NCBI GenBank assembly: GCA_964034945.1
Contig: OZ035962.1
Span: forward strand, 25,479,030 to 25,543,029
Reading direction: 5' to 3'
DNA: 64,000 bases
Source of the DNA: Chrysopilus asiliformis
Lineage: Eukaryota > Arthropoda > Insecta > Diptera > Rhagionidae
Under the pieces are notes generated by a model. That model saw nothing but the letters and a program-made list of their open reading frames with translations, ran no database searches and was not told the origin of the DNA. Shown here one piece after another: positions 1 through 12,559 of the stretch. A program made the translations under genes and the position numbers. The stretch's first letter is position 1; each line of letters begins with the position of its first letter.

Positions 1-868
1 TAATATAAAATTCCCGGACGAAATCAGTATTTCTCCAGGAAAAAATTTACTGTATTCTCAGTAAAATTTACTGTGTTTCAGTCAATTCTACCGTCGATCA
101 GTAAATTCTACTGGGAAAACAGTAAAAAAGTATATTTACTGTTTTCTCCAGTGTAATCCCAGTAAAACTTTCGCTTAAAAACATACCGGGAAAATGACAT
201 TTGCTTTCGAGTGCAGAATTGTGTGGTAAAATCGATTCTTCTTTTATACTCATTTACATGAAAAATGACCTTTTTCTGGAGGGAATAAAACAATTTAAAT
301 CGAATTTTGTTTGAGATTTTTTCACTTTTATAAATAAAAGGAGGTATTTTTTTGTCAGTTCTCGGAAAAGGTTAAATTTTCGTTACAAAAACAATTTTTA
401 ATAACATTTCATAAGTAACTTTTAACTTTTTCCGACTCAATTTCTCTTGCCAAAAAATTAATTTGAAGATGACATATAATTGCAAACTCGTGTTCAAAGG
501 AAATTTCATAACCTTTTGACGAAAAAAATGTGCTTGTCATATTCACCTGTTTTCCTGAGAGTTTTTAGTAACACAAAAAAACTTTTTTAAATTCACTTTT
601 CTTTCTGAGAAAATGCTTCTGTCGTCATTCGGTTTTTTTTTCTTTCTTTGAATATTTTGTGCCAGTATACGATGGACTTTAACAATAACTTTTTGTTTAA
701 ATCGTTTTTGTGGGTATTTTTTCCAAGATATTTAATTTTTATTATTTTCTTCAACAATTTTCATTATGTTAAAAGATTTTTTTCCTTTATATTTAGAATG
801 CAAAAAACGTCTAACACTTCGCTACTTTTTCAACAATTTTAAACATTTAAAATTCCTTCCATTTCCAG
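1..868. other. Intron upstream of first visible gene A exon
   Basis: No coding exon is recognised here. The stretch is AT-rich and ends in a pyrimidine-rich tract with an acceptor at 861-868 (ATTTCCAG). Positions 1-154 contain repeated CAGTAAA/TTTACTG motifs and finish with CTGTTTTCTCCAGTG followed by TA. This resembles one end of the CAC-(N)-GAAAA terminal-inverted-repeat families found elsewhere in the window, whose other end would lie beyond the left edge. The signal peptide and start codon of gene A are presumably further upstream. Confidence 0.55.
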
Positions 869-1560
869 AAACTTGAAGAAAAAATCAAAAGGAGGTCAAC
901 ATATCGCCCGCTCAGCAGATTCCGCAGAATCAACACAAAATAATGGCAGGAAAAGGACGAAAAGTCGTCGAAGATTTCGAAAGCCATCACAGGACCAAAA
1001 CTCAGCAATAACATCGATAACAGCATCTGCAACAATTATCGAAAACCCAGACACAGCGGTTGAGGACTCCAACTCAGCTGAATCTCGGAAAACTCCAAAG
1101 CGGAAAAACCGAAACCGAAAATTCCGTAAATATAGTCGGGTTGAAGATTCAAGTGTCTCGTCGTTTGCGGTAAACTTGAATGAAGGGGACGTTGCTGTCG
1201 ATCAGCCCTCAAGTTCAACCTCCTCGGAAAGTTTCGAGACGAATTCAGTCGGTCGAGAAAATTCTCCAAATCGTGTGAATGGGAAAACTACCACGAGTTT
1301 AGACGGCGGGGAGAGTGGAAATGCCGAAGGTGGTGCTGGAATGCAAATGAGACGGAAAACAAAGAACCCCCGACGGAGTGGAAATGGAAAGCGTCGTAAT
1401 GGCGAACAAAATCGTTCAAAGCAAAAACAACGTAAAATGCGGTTAGAGGCAAGGGAGCAGAAACGGAAATTATTACAAGCAAAACGTGAAATGAGGGAAA
1501 AGCGAAAATTGGAAAAGTTGCAGCGCAAGAAATTGAAACACCAGCAAAATTCAGACGGTG
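869..1560 (+). CDS. Gene A exon 1 (visible): basic, low-complexity region
   Basis: The exon is open through its acceptor (AG at 867-868) and ends at a consensus donor GTAAGT at 1561, phase 1. It encodes about 230 residues dominated by Lys, Arg, Ser, Asn, Gln and Glu. There are basic clusters such as KRTKSRRRFRK and KRKNRNRKFRK, and a long Lys/Arg/Glu-rich stretch at residues about 160-225 (contains REQKRKLLQAKREMREKRK) that could form a charged helix or coiled coil. No globular domain is recognised. In an extracellular protein such clusters could bind heparan sulphate, which is inference. They also resemble nuclear signals, but the downstream sushi and EGF domains argue for secretion. An internal TTG-initiated start is unlikely because the frame continues upstream to the acceptor. 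Confidence 0.75.
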
Positions 1561-4500
1561 GTAAGTATTAATAAGAATATAAGAATTCCTTAATGGGGTT
1601 TTCACTTTTCATTAAAAATGGCGAATAACCGAAAAAAAATTATGAAAAATACTCGTTCAAGATTAAAATGCCAACTCGACGAGATCTTTTCAGTTCAAGC
1701 AAAATTTCAAGAAAAGGCTATAAGCAAACTTCAACTATAAGAATCAGTTTTACTTGTGCTAGGGTAAAGAACTCTTAAGTACCTTTAAGGACGTTCTTTT
1801 AATCTTGAGAGAGAAAGGGAAATTTCAGCTTTCATTTGATAGTAGTACACTTGAATTGCATGCGTATTTTTAATCATATGTTGATACTGGCATGTGATAA
1901 AAAAAAACTTAGAATGGAAAATCTTAAGGAATCTTTCCAGATGAATCTCATTATTTTTAATTTATTCGTTAATTTATTCCTTTTGCTGAATCAGCATTTC
2001 TGATACTTATTATGTGGGGCATTATTTAAGATTCCTGAGTTGTTAAATATCTGAAGATTTCTTTGACTTTGCATTTTCCTCATTGGTAGGAGTATTTTAA
2101 ATATTTAAGATTCTTTAATAAGAAGTAAGGAATTTACGGTATCAGTATTTGGATCTGTGTACAAAACCTTTGATAAAAATACTGGAGTAATAACAATTTA
2201 CAAACGCAGCGGACGACAGCTTTTCAAGTTTTTCAATAGAATGTGACCAAAAACGATAAAAAAAAATCCTCCACGTTTTCAAAAATCTTACAGGTGGGTG
2301 CTTTAGGTAACTTTGAGCATAGCAGAGAAAGTAATTTTTTTCTTAGTTTTTACCGTCCCTTGAAAGTAGGGTGACCTTTTCTTTATGGAGGGAGGAGGAT
2401 GGCTAAAATTTTAGACCTAATTTTTGTTTTTCTCACAAATTTGGTTCTGATGCTAAAACACTCCATAATTTTGTAGTTTAGGTCTTGACTAAAATTTGGA
2501 AAATCTTAATTTATATTTATAAGACTCTGTGGAAAAACGCCATACTTTTAGGCGGTGTTTTTTTCAGTTTTTTTTTTTATTTTGGTTTAATTATTGCTTT
2601 TTTTGCTGCAATCTCACACCACGCAAAAAAGTATATCAATTATACCTATTGAAAAATCTCAATTAATCATAGACTGTGTATTTCCGGTTTTATTTTTTTC
2701 CCAGTTTGTTACAAATTCAATAAATGAGTTCCGACACCTTTGCTTAACGAATTAATTCTTCAAAATTCCTAATCAGCGTACGGGGATGATTTATGTGTTA
2801 ACAATTCAGGTAGAAACAATTAGAAATGATGAATCACCCACCGGAGGTACATTCGAATATAATCTGAAAATAATAGCAGGAAAAAGAAACAGAAAAAACC
2901 AATCGAACCCGGGAAAACGAAAGGAAATTTCTTTTAAATTGTGAAGAAACAACGAGAAATGAACACAAGAAGCCCATTTTTCAGTGACATATCGTGCTTT
3001 TTACATGTCGGCTTTAACTTTTTAGTGCCATAAAATGCACATAATATAGACGTGCCAAAAGATAATGTATTTGTTTTGTATTCAGTTATTTTCTCATTTT
3101 GTTGGTTGTTTTTTTTTTTATTTGTTTCTTTGTTTTTTTGTCAAATCCCACATTAAAGCGAGCTTAGAATTTATTCACATTTTTATGTATCGTTCCTATT
3201 CTATGGTGCTATGCTTGAAACCTAAACATGACGTACGTGTACCCATCCATCTTCCAACTTAACCGAATTTTATATTCGGGTACATGAACCACAGTCAATA
3301 AAGTGCCTTCATGTGGATTGAACGATTTAACCATCGCGTAAAAGGCGAATTGCCTAAGTTTTTAACAAAACACCATTTCCCGAAGTTTATTTATGGAAAT
3401 TGAAAAACCTACGAACTTTTCAAACGTTTGAACCCATGTCAATCCATAAACCCGGGATGTACTAATTTCGAAAAACAAAAAAAAGTTTTGTTATAGGATC
3501 AGATGTTCAATTTCCGAACGATTTAAATGTTTAGGAAAGTAGGGGAAATTTAATCGTTGAAGACGTAGGTATGCAAACTGAGAATTCACAAAAAAAAATC
3601 GGTAAAACACAACTATTTTTGTAAAAATGTTGGGATATTGTAGACCGAATGAATTTTTATGGTGAATTTACCCAACAGCATCTGAAGTCGCTGTTACATG
3701 GCTGCGACTTAATTTGGACTTTTTAAGCTTAATATAGCTATCTAACGACATCTCATTTATCAAAATCGGTCGAACATCAAGAATGTAACGACACCTCATT
3801 ATCAAAATCGGTCCAACCGTTTTGTCTGCCGAGTTAATAAAGAATCAGACATACATACGTAGACCCTAAACACATTACCCTTATTTTTTTTAGTCGTGCC
3901 AGAATCGATCTGGATCCAGTTTAGATCATTACTCACCTAGATGGGCGTAAAAACGAAATATGAAGGAAAAAAATGAACTGAACAGAAAAAAATGAATTTT
4001 CAAATTTCTAGATTTTTTTGTTAATCCCTCCTTCTTCCCCTCTTATTAAATTTTTCTACTAATTTATGCAGGTGGTCTGATGATATGTCCAATCAATCAA
4101 CTTATCTGTCCCTTGACACAATGGGTCAAATATAATTGATCCAAAATACAAAATTCCTACCCACATGTAATCCACTAACCCTTCCACTTTCAGGACCCCT
4201 CGTCCGCTATTTTCCAAACGAGTTAAACGGTTGTCACGAATTTTGTTGCCTCAATACAAAATTAAAGTTGGCATACGAAATTAGGCACATTTCCTTCTCG
4301 CACTCTTTTTTCGGACTGTTTGTTGCCACCTCTTGAAACAAATTAGGGAACTTTCGCCCACCGAACTGAAACTTGTATGTTTGTTTATTATGCCATTATT
4401 TGCAACATCAAATTATAGTGTATGCAGTTAAAAAATGTTTCCCTACTACCTCTTGATCTACTTGCAAAAGCAGGCAGCATTACCCTAAAATACCAAATTA

Positions 4501-4584
4501 TACTTCCAAATAAAACCAATCATTATCATTTTTTATTGTTCTGACTTTGTTGCTTAATTTCGTAATTTTCTCTTTTTTTCACAG
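1561..4584 (+). other. Gene A intron 1
   Basis: A 3.0-kb AT-rich intron between a GTAAGT donor and a TTTTTTTCACAG acceptor. No coding exon is recognised. At 3660-3890 there is a probable transposon remnant; otherwise it holds only homopolymer runs. Confidence 0.7.
3660..3890. mobile_element. Transposon-tail-like remnant
   Basis: The phrase TCAAAATCGGTC occurs twice (near 3757 and 3800), each after a similar CGACAYCTCATT segment. The second copy is followed by CAACCGTTTTGTCTGCCGAG and then GACATACATACGTAGACC. Wording of this kind is common in the non-coding parts of insect transposons. No termini were identified, so class is unknown. Confidence 0.35.
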
Positions 4585-5119
4585 ATTCTGATAGCGCCAA
4601 CATACCAGCATCGTTGGTGGAACCGGCCCAAATCATCGCGGGAAAATCAACAAATTCGAAAAATGTCCGAAAAACCGAAACCGTCGGTACAAGCTACCAA
4701 AATCGAAATTTTATGGCGCCACCGTCGATCGATTATTTCGTTGAAAAGTCCTTCAATTATGTTGACGAGACTAACGAAACCTTGCCGTTGGGGGCAATTG
4801 GGGTGTCCGTTGAAACCCCTGGGAGCGGGGCAATTTTGGAAAATTCCGATGGGGTTGCGATAATCTCGGAAAATATCGAAGTGCATCAAAGCCCGATGGA
4901 GGAAACCTCTATGGAAAATTCGGTCCCACTTAGTAGTGCGAGCAACAGCAGGGTGGGAAGTGCGAGAAGAAGCAGCAGTGAAAGTATAGAAGGTGACGAA
5001 GAGGAATTCGGTATTGATAGCGATGCATCCATAGATTACGAGGGCGGAGATTTATCTTGTCTTAAAGACGGATTCACACCGGCCCCGGAGGTCCGGCATG
5101 CTGACATCAAATACCTGAG
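4585..5119 (+). CDS. Gene A exon 2: acidic/serine-rich region and first part of sushi 1
   Basis: The acceptor at 4583-4584 restores the codon begun by exon 1 (G+AT, Asp). About 177 residues follow, low in complexity, with a Ser/Glu/Asp-rich segment near the end (SARRSSSESIEGDEEEFG). The last 25 residues contain DLSCLKDGFTPAPEV, the first cysteine of a sushi domain completed in exon 3. The donor is GAG|GTATCC at 5120, weaker than the others in this gene. Joining AG at 5118-5119 to A at 13216 makes an Arg codon and keeps the frame. If the intron is not removed, translation would stop five codons on, at 5133-5135. Confidence 0.72.
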
Positions 5120-5135
5120 GTATCCAAGCATTTAG
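5120..5135 (+). other. Possible read-through end of exon 2 (alternative last exon)
   Basis: If the weak donor at 5120 is skipped, the frame reads RYPSI and stops at 5133-5135. An AATAAA hexamer at 5394-5399 could then serve as poly(A) signal, giving a short isoform with only the basic/acidic region. This is inference from sequence alone. Confidence 0.3.
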
Positions 5136-5393
5136 ATATCCAGCTATTTATTTTTATTTTTACACATTTTTCCTTTCGGTCTTTACATGCTTATGCCATC
5201 TTATGCTTTTTTATGTTGGTTGCCATGCTATGCTCCGAATGTGTAGCCAAAATGTGTATATTGCAGGTTATCTTAAATTAGATCACAGATTGGATAATTC
5301 TTGTGTTTAGTGGCGCGTGTGCTAAGCTTTATCAATGCCATAAAATGTATGGTGTATCTTTTAAATTGATAGATAGTGTCAACGTCAAATGAA

Positions 5394-5399
5394 AATAAA
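5394..5399 (+). promoter_or_regulatory. Candidate poly(A) signal AATAAA
   Basis: AATAAA lies 259 nt after the read-through stop at 5135. In DNA this AT-rich the hexamer is expected often by chance, so it matters only in combination with the weak exon 2 donor. Confidence 0.25.
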
Positions 5400-7195
5400 A
5401 TAAAAAAAATTCTTACGATTTAAAGATTTGTATTGGCGATGCTTGATTTGGATTTTAAGATACATTTGTTTAACACTTGGGCGAGTGATAAAAGTCAAAT
5501 TAGCTTTTGAGAGTTGAATGTGGACACATCTTGAGGAAAATGAGTTTCACTTTAAACTTTTGTTTTTATGGCATCCAATAAGAAGAACAAACAAACGACT
5601 AGCATTTGACAATGTTTTTGATGATTTTATTTTGTGGGTTGTAGAAAATCGGTTTAATGGCTTCATATCAACTGGTTTTATAATTTTGACTTTTGACTTT
5701 TTCCCTAGATTCGGAATGATTCAATAATTAAAATGTGATATAAACATTTCATGATTTTTCGTTAAAAGAAAGTTATTTGGTTGTTACTCTTTCCGGGACA
5801 GGTAAATTTAAATACCTGATTTTGAATTAATTTCAACTAAAAATTTAATAAGCCCAACTTTTATTGTTCCCAACTTGTATTGTTCCCAACTTTTCCCTGT
5901 TACCATATTTAATAATATTGTTATTTAGGGTTGTTAATCAAACCAATATATTGTACAAGAAACACCCCTGGATGAAAAAAAAATCAATGGGGTAAATTTT
6001 AAAATTGGCGCGCTTCGGGACAGCCTTGCTAAACAAATCCAACTACAAATACTCCAACGAATATATTGTTTTATCATTTTTAAAGAATTTTTTATATTTC
6101 GGGGTTTGTCAATTCTTTTAAGGATTTTTTCGAGTTGGATATTTTTTTTACTTCGGTGTTTTTCTTTATTACGGTGTTTTTAAATGTTTATACTATCTGT
6201 ACCTCGGAGATACAGAACACTATGTCCATTTTTCTTAAAAAAATCAAAAATATTTTCAATTTTAAACTCAAATGCTAAAACCAATCATGTGCCGACTGTA
6301 AATGTCACAATGATATTTCCGGCGGATGAATTGCTGGAAAAACATCCGACAAACTCCGGAAATCTTAAATGGAGAAAACCGTTTCGTTGATTAGCATTAC
6401 TGTATGAACGATCCTTTGAAAACTATTTTGTAGGATGATTGTTAACGACAAGGAAATTATTAAAATTCAAACATTCTCCGTACTCCGTATAGGAGTTGTT
6501 TAGAAACAGTAATCTAAACGACATTCAAGCCAATTTCATGAAAAGCAAATCAGAAAACAACCCTAAAATGTACAATTTAAGTCCAAGCCCAAGGGTGAAA
6601 GTATTTTCTTTCGAATTCTTTTTGCGATTCTTCGAGTTTTGCTTCCTTATAACGAATTCAATGGAAAACAGGTTTCTAAATGAAATTTTCTTTGAAAATA
6701 AACAGGAAAAACACCCGACAGCAGGCAAAAAGGGTACAGGGACGGAAAATCTTCAATTCCCGCATTTAATATGGAGCTTCTGTGCTGCAGGAAAGGCTGT
6801 TTTTTATGCTTAACTGAAGAAAATTTGTATTCCTAGCTAAAATGAAATTCTGATCCGTTATAAGCCACAAAAGAAAATTTATTAGCCATGTATGGGTTTT
6901 TTTCACATTTTGCTCGTCGCCAAAAATTGGTTAAAGGACACCACCTTCAGAGGTTTTTCGTATGCTAACAAGAATTTTTGGAAATAAAATTAACCAAGTG
7001 TATCTCAAGATTGTATGCACATTAAGTCCGCAAAGTTGATAAAAAAAAATTAACACTTTTAAATAAAAAATTCGTTTAAAGTAATATTAATTTTCACGAA
7101 TAAGTATAGCTATTCTGATTTTTGTAGTGCTTAGATTACACTGGCCTACAAAAAGGATTTTTTTGTGACCTTGAGCCAAATGATGTGTATCTTCA
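5400..7195 (+). other. Gene A intron 2, first part
   Basis: AT-rich intronic DNA. I see no exon, RNA gene or clear transposon in it. Open frames here are short and lack family features. Confidence 0.5.
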
Positions 7196-8235
7196 GGATT
7201 TTGACGTTCTAATTTCGATGCTGCTGTTCGCTTTCTCCATAACGATTATTTTTTTTTATATATTAAGTCTTGAAAACTTTCAAAAATTAATTTTTTTTTG
7301 CTATTTGAGGTTAGGATATCCTGACGTGATAAAGCAAAACGGACGAATTCAGACCTATGTGAACTTGGCTTGCGAAGTGCGGAAACTCGAAATAAAATTT
7401 ACATGAAAAAATTGTACTAAAATTGTACTAAATTGTACTGCATTTAAAAAAAAATTGTACTCGAAAGGATTCGACAGAAATTAAAAATTGAAAAAAAGAC
7501 CAGCCGGCAGTGTTTTCGGAAGAAATTTTTTTTGATGCAGAATAATTGTACTAAAATTCTGCGGAAACATTTTTTCCTTCCAAAACAAGACTGCCGATTT
7601 CTCGCGAAAAATCGTTTTTTTCGATTTTTTTCAATTTCCGAGGAACCTGAACGAGTACAATTTTTTTCCTTTGTGGTACAATTTAGTACAATTTTAGTAC
7701 AATTATTCTACGAAAAAAAATTTCTTCCGAAACCAAAAAATATTTTTTTTTTTCGATTTTTGAGAAAATTTTTTCCTTCCTAAACAAGACTGCCGATTTC
7801 TCGCGAAAAATCGTTTTTTTCGATTTTTTTCAATTTCCGAGGATCCTGAACGAGTACAATTTTTTTCCTTTGTGGTACAATTTAGTACAATTATTCTACG
7901 AAAAAAAATTTCTTCCGAAACCAAAAAATATTTTTTTTTCGATTTTTGAGAAAACTGTACCTACTAGTACACTTTTTTTTCTTTGCGGTACAATTTAGTA
8001 CAATTTTAGTACAATTATTCTGCATCAAAAAAAATTTCTGCCGAAAACACTGCCGGCTGGTATTTTTTCAATTTTTAATTTCTGTCGAATCCTTTCGAGT
8101 ACAATTTTTTTTTAAATGCAGTACAATTTAGTACAATTTTAGTACAATTTTTTCATGTAAATTTTATTTCGAGTTTCCGCACTTCGCAAGCCAAGTTCAC
8201 ATAGGTCGAATTCCGTACGTCAAAATCCGTCGGAA
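7196..8235. mobile_element. Large foldback (palindromic) element
   Basis: The two halves are inverted copies. The left arm from about 7340 (CGGACGAATTC, AGACCTATGTGAACTTGG, GCGAAGTGCGGAAACTCG) is mirrored on the right at about 8160-8214 (CGAGTTTCCGCACTTCGC, CCAAGTTCACATAGGT, GAATTCCG). Next inward, both arms carry repeated TTGTACTAAAATTGTAC-type motifs and a GCCGGCAGTGTTTTCGG segment. GGATTTTGACG near 7196 may pair with CGTCAAAATCC near 8219, extending the left end. Between the arms is a direct repeat of about 190-200 bp period (near 7571 and 7774; shared GACTGCCGATTTCTCGCG). No transposase is visible; it is a non-autonomous foldback element or MITE. The open frames here are translations of T-rich repeat. 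Confidence 0.65.
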
Positions 8236-8390
8236 TCACCTAATTTGGAAACTATACCTTATAGTTGGAAACCATACCTAATTTTAATTAAAAAAAAACT
8301 ATAATTCATAATTTGGCTTTGTTAATTTTTTTTGTCGAGATCTCGAATTGGATGCCTGCGGCACAGGACCGGGCCTAGACCGAAACCCCG

Positions 8391-8652
8391 CACTCAGAAA
8401 AATGGAGGCTAACTCCATACGGCGTAATTGGCCTCGGGCAGGCGCGCGTTCGCCTGCATGTGGGCAAGTAAAACTGAGTTGACCTGTGGTCGGAGAAATT
8501 CTGAAATTAAGCCACCAGCAGGTGAAGTAGGGCATTGGGAGCTGCACGAGTTGACCTTAGATAGGTTAACTCTGACCATAGCTGGCTTACAGACACCTCT
8601 GTAAGGTCAGAGTTAACCTGACAAAAAGTTGACCTGGACATTTTTCTGAGTG
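8391..8652. mobile_element. MITE family F1, copy 1
   Basis: Termini are CACTCAGAAAAATG and its inverse CATTTTTCTGAGTG. The element is 262 bp and flanked by CG on both sides (8389-8390 and 8653-8654), consistent with a 2-bp target duplication. The interior is shared with copies at 25457, 37956 and 38322, for example GCCTGCATGTGGGCAAGTAA and GAAGTAGGGCATTGGGAGCT. No protein is encoded. Confidence 0.8.
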
Positions 8653-11600
8653 CGGTTGTTGCGACTATTAAGATGAGAAAAATATCCATATTTTGTCGAT
8701 GAATAACGCCACAAATGTAAACACACACTCCAATGTCTTAAGATTTAAATCCCAACACACATTTATACTTTTTAAAAACATAATTTGAGTGCACGCCACC
8801 TACCTTAGACACATTGAAGATGAAAGCAATATACGGAGTAATATCGAGATATTTACATTAGGAGTGGAGTCTTTTTAACTTTCAACTTCGTATACGTTCA
8901 TTCCAAGCACAGTAACTCAGAATTTTATTTTCCCAGGGAGTTGATTTTCCCCCTTATACGGCAAAATACCTCAAAGATCAAAGGATTGAATACCGTCGGC
9001 CTCCTTACCCCAATCGAGTATAGATCGAAATAAGGGAAAGGAAAACGGAAATTCATAAAAGCGGGTAATGGTTGAGTCACAAAGAAATATAAAAGCAAGA
9101 TTCCGGATAACTTTGAAGTTTATTGAAGGTGTAAATTGCGTGCAAAAGAAACGAGGTTTATTGCTTCTTTTGCTCCTGTTTCTATACTAGAAGTATGCGT
9201 TCAAAACGTCGGAAGGCGTAGAACTGTAGCTAAAGGCACTAGGCACCTTTATTTTAAGTTATTTCTTTCCTTATTTCTGTTTATATGTTAACCCTTAACC
9301 GATTTCCAGCGTAAGGTGAAAAGGCCATTCCAAAGATATTCCGTCTGGTGTGGTTTGACTGTTTGACTCTTATATAGATAAAAAAGGGGATTTTTTTAGT
9401 ATAAAAACGACGGCTTTTGTATGTCGAATGGAAGCTCGTTTCTTCATCGTTTCGTTTATCCTTGAAGGAGTAAATAACTGAAAAGGTACTACGCGTATTC
9501 AAATTTTATGAGCAGATAAAAAGGGGAACACAATGGAATGGAAACACGACAAGTAAACGAACAACAGCACAAAAAAAACCCTTCCAACATTTTATGCTAT
9601 AAATGTTGATGTTTTTTTTATGCCTTTATTCTACCTTTTGCTAAAATTTTTCTTTTATTTGTACTTCTCATGTAAAACATTTTCTATTATTTAATTCCTT
9701 GGTTATAATCCGGCCAAGTGTGATAAAAGAGGCACTTTTTTCTGATTGAGACAGCATAAGATAATAAATATTTAAGTAATTCTATATAACGTGTTTATAA
9801 TGCTCTCAATTCAACAGCTCTTTAGGTGTTTTACGAGGTGTGATTATCATTTTTATTGTTCATCAACCGTGATAATGATTCATCAACAAAACATCTTCGG
9901 GTGTTAAAACATATTCATTGCAGCATATGTATTTAAGATCTGTTAAATTAGTCACACGATTTCAATGAATTTTTAGGGGAAATATTATTGACTTAAATTT
10001 GGTATTACGTTAGATTGAGTGCGAAACTGGCGGCGGTTTTAGTAATTGCGGAAAGCTTATTACTCCTGCCCGCAAATTGAAGAAAGCTTCTCTTTCAAAA
10101 AGAAAGTTCATGGTTTAAAAAAAAAATTTTTTGTGCACTCAGAAAAATTTAGTAAAAGTCGTCGACTTAAAAGTAATATAAGGCGTAATTGGCTTCCTGC
10201 AGGAAAATTTGACCTAAGCAAGACGCGCGTTCACCTGCGTTAGGAAAAGTAAAAATGTGTCAACCTGTAGCCGAAGAAATTCAAAATATAAACCTACAGC
10301 AAGTAAAATAGTGCGTAAGGAGCTGCCCTGGTTGTGAGGGGTTTGCAGTACTAAACTCCATACTCCATAGAAAAAAGGATAAAAAATCTCACGAATGAAA
10401 AGGAGGATAATGGGCGTGATTTTCAAGGGATGGAAGAATCTTAGCAGTGATTCTGTTCAAATATTTTTTTTTTACTCAATCCGTGACAAGATGTAGAGAA
10501 AAGTGCGCGCTTGCTTGAAACAGAATTCGAAAGAAACCACAATTTTTATATAGAAAATAAAACTTGAAAATAAAAATTGTGCGCAATTTTTTTTAAAACA
10601 GAATGCGGCATAGTTACAGAAATCAAAGAGCTTGGGCACAGTGCCAAGTGAAAATTAACTTAATTTTTCGCGCTCTTTCCGTTCTATAAGAGACTATAAC
10701 GGAAATTTTAAAAATACCAAAAAAAAATGCGCCGCAGGCGAAAAAAATGCGATTTACAGTAACCCCGGTCGAAATAAAGTAATTTTTGCATATGGAGTGA
10801 TAGTTTTTTTCTAACATTTGATTAACTTTAATACTAAATTGAAAAATTCACGACAAAACTTTAATTTCCGGATCGCCGGGAGAACATGCCTGAATCCGGA
10901 ACTTGTTCTTCGCCTGAAGCTTAGTTTCAACGTAAGCCGATTTAAAAGGTAGTCAATAAGGCGGGGAGGAATACATAATAATAAGAAAAGGTGTATGAAC
11001 AGTTTGCCCTTACATGTGAAGCCTCCAAATTCAAATGCTGAGTCCGGATTCTCGTATCCAAACATATTTTTTTTAAAATCCTCATATTCTGTGTTCGAGT
11101 TACACACATATATTTATCTTTCGATTAAATTTTAATTAAAATTCTTAAAGAACACAATATTTTTTCAATTAAATTATTATTTCAACGAAAACCTTCTCTA
11201 GAAACATCGGGAACTTGGCAAAATATTTAAAACACGAAAAAAAATTACGAATATTAAAAGATACATAAAAAATTCTATAGTTTTATTCCATAATGGGTTT
11301 TAGGTGCATGCAACTTGAATAATTAAAAATAACTTTTCCAGCTATCATGAAAAAATCCTAAAGACCAGTTGGTTTTAATTTACACGAAGAAATTCCTATT
11401 TTTTGTCTTATAGCATAGCCAGAAAAAAATCTCCAAAGTAAAATCTGAAACCTTAATGAAAACCCTCATCAAATATTTTCTAGAATATCCTACAAAAATT
11501 ATATTTCCTTTTTCTTTTCTTCCTCATGTTTTTTTTTGTATTCATTCATACCAAAAAAAAATGCGATCGCTCAAGAAAAAGGAAACTTTAAGTACACTTT

Positions 11601-12559
11601 AAATAGCAACAAGTAGGACATGAGGAAAATACATAATTCCCGCATATTTTCCTCTCTCTTTGCTTGGAAAATATTTTTCCTCATTTATATAATTCAATTC
11701 AAACACAGAGGGAATTTTTTTTCGCTTTTCAGTTTCTTTTAGCAAAACGCCAGCTTATACCTCAGCGACTTTCGCTGACTTTCTGGCAGACGGAAAAGTT
11801 AATTTAAAAAGGGGTTGTTTCTTAAAACATTCGAAAAATAGCTTGACTCCTTAAGTCTATTTATTCGCGTTGAGCATAGTAAAAGTGTTCAACAAGAAAA
11901 CGTGACTCAACTACAATTATTTGAAACTTGGTACAAAGTAAGAAAATCCTGTTTTATGCTTTTTGAATGGAAAAACATGAAATAATAACAAACCCTTTTC
12001 ACACAATCCAACACGGCTTCTTATTTCTCTCGATTCTCCTCTCCCGCCATCGAATTTTGTCCTTTTGACGTAGTCGTCAAAAATAAATTTTAATTAAACT
12101 GAGTCGCATTTTTAACCATTTTTAATTGACTTTAGACTCGAAGCATTTTCTAATGAAACAATGCAAGTCTGAAGTCGTGGAAAAGCTTAAAATGAGAAAC
12201 TTTTTAATTAATTTCTGTGCTTTTTAGACTTTGGTATTCAACACTCACTCAGTTTAACAAATAATCGAATCAGCTATTGAATAATTCCTTTCAATAAGGA
12301 TCATTTGATGTTTGATTTTCTTCTTAGAAAGCGTTTGAAAGATTTTTCGCCATTAATTGGCATTCAATTAAAATAACGTTATTGTATAGATTTTTTATTG
12401 TGACTGTAATAAACAATGTAAAATATGAATAAGATGTTTTTCAAAAACAAAATGGCTTTAAAGAAAACTAATTGCCTACTCACAAGTGTTTTAAACTTAC
12501 TTTGTCTACTTTCAGGCGTTTGACAAAATTTTTCATAGGTATTATTATAATTATAGTTA
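8653..12559 (+). other. Gene A intron 2, middle part
   Basis: AT-rich intronic DNA. It contains a decayed F1-like element at 10136-10335 and a GC-rich TGCGCCGCAGGCGAAA motif near 10727. I see no exon or RNA gene. Confidence 0.5.
10136..10335. mobile_element. Diverged F1-like MITE
   Basis: It begins CACTCAGAAAAATTTAG after TG, and continues with recognisable but mutated F1 interior: GGCGTAATTGGCTTCC, ACGCGCGTTCACCTGCG, and GTGCGTAAGGAGCTGCCC against GGGCATTGGGAGCTGC in F1. The right end is not defined. It is an older copy or a sister subfamily. Confidence 0.55.
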
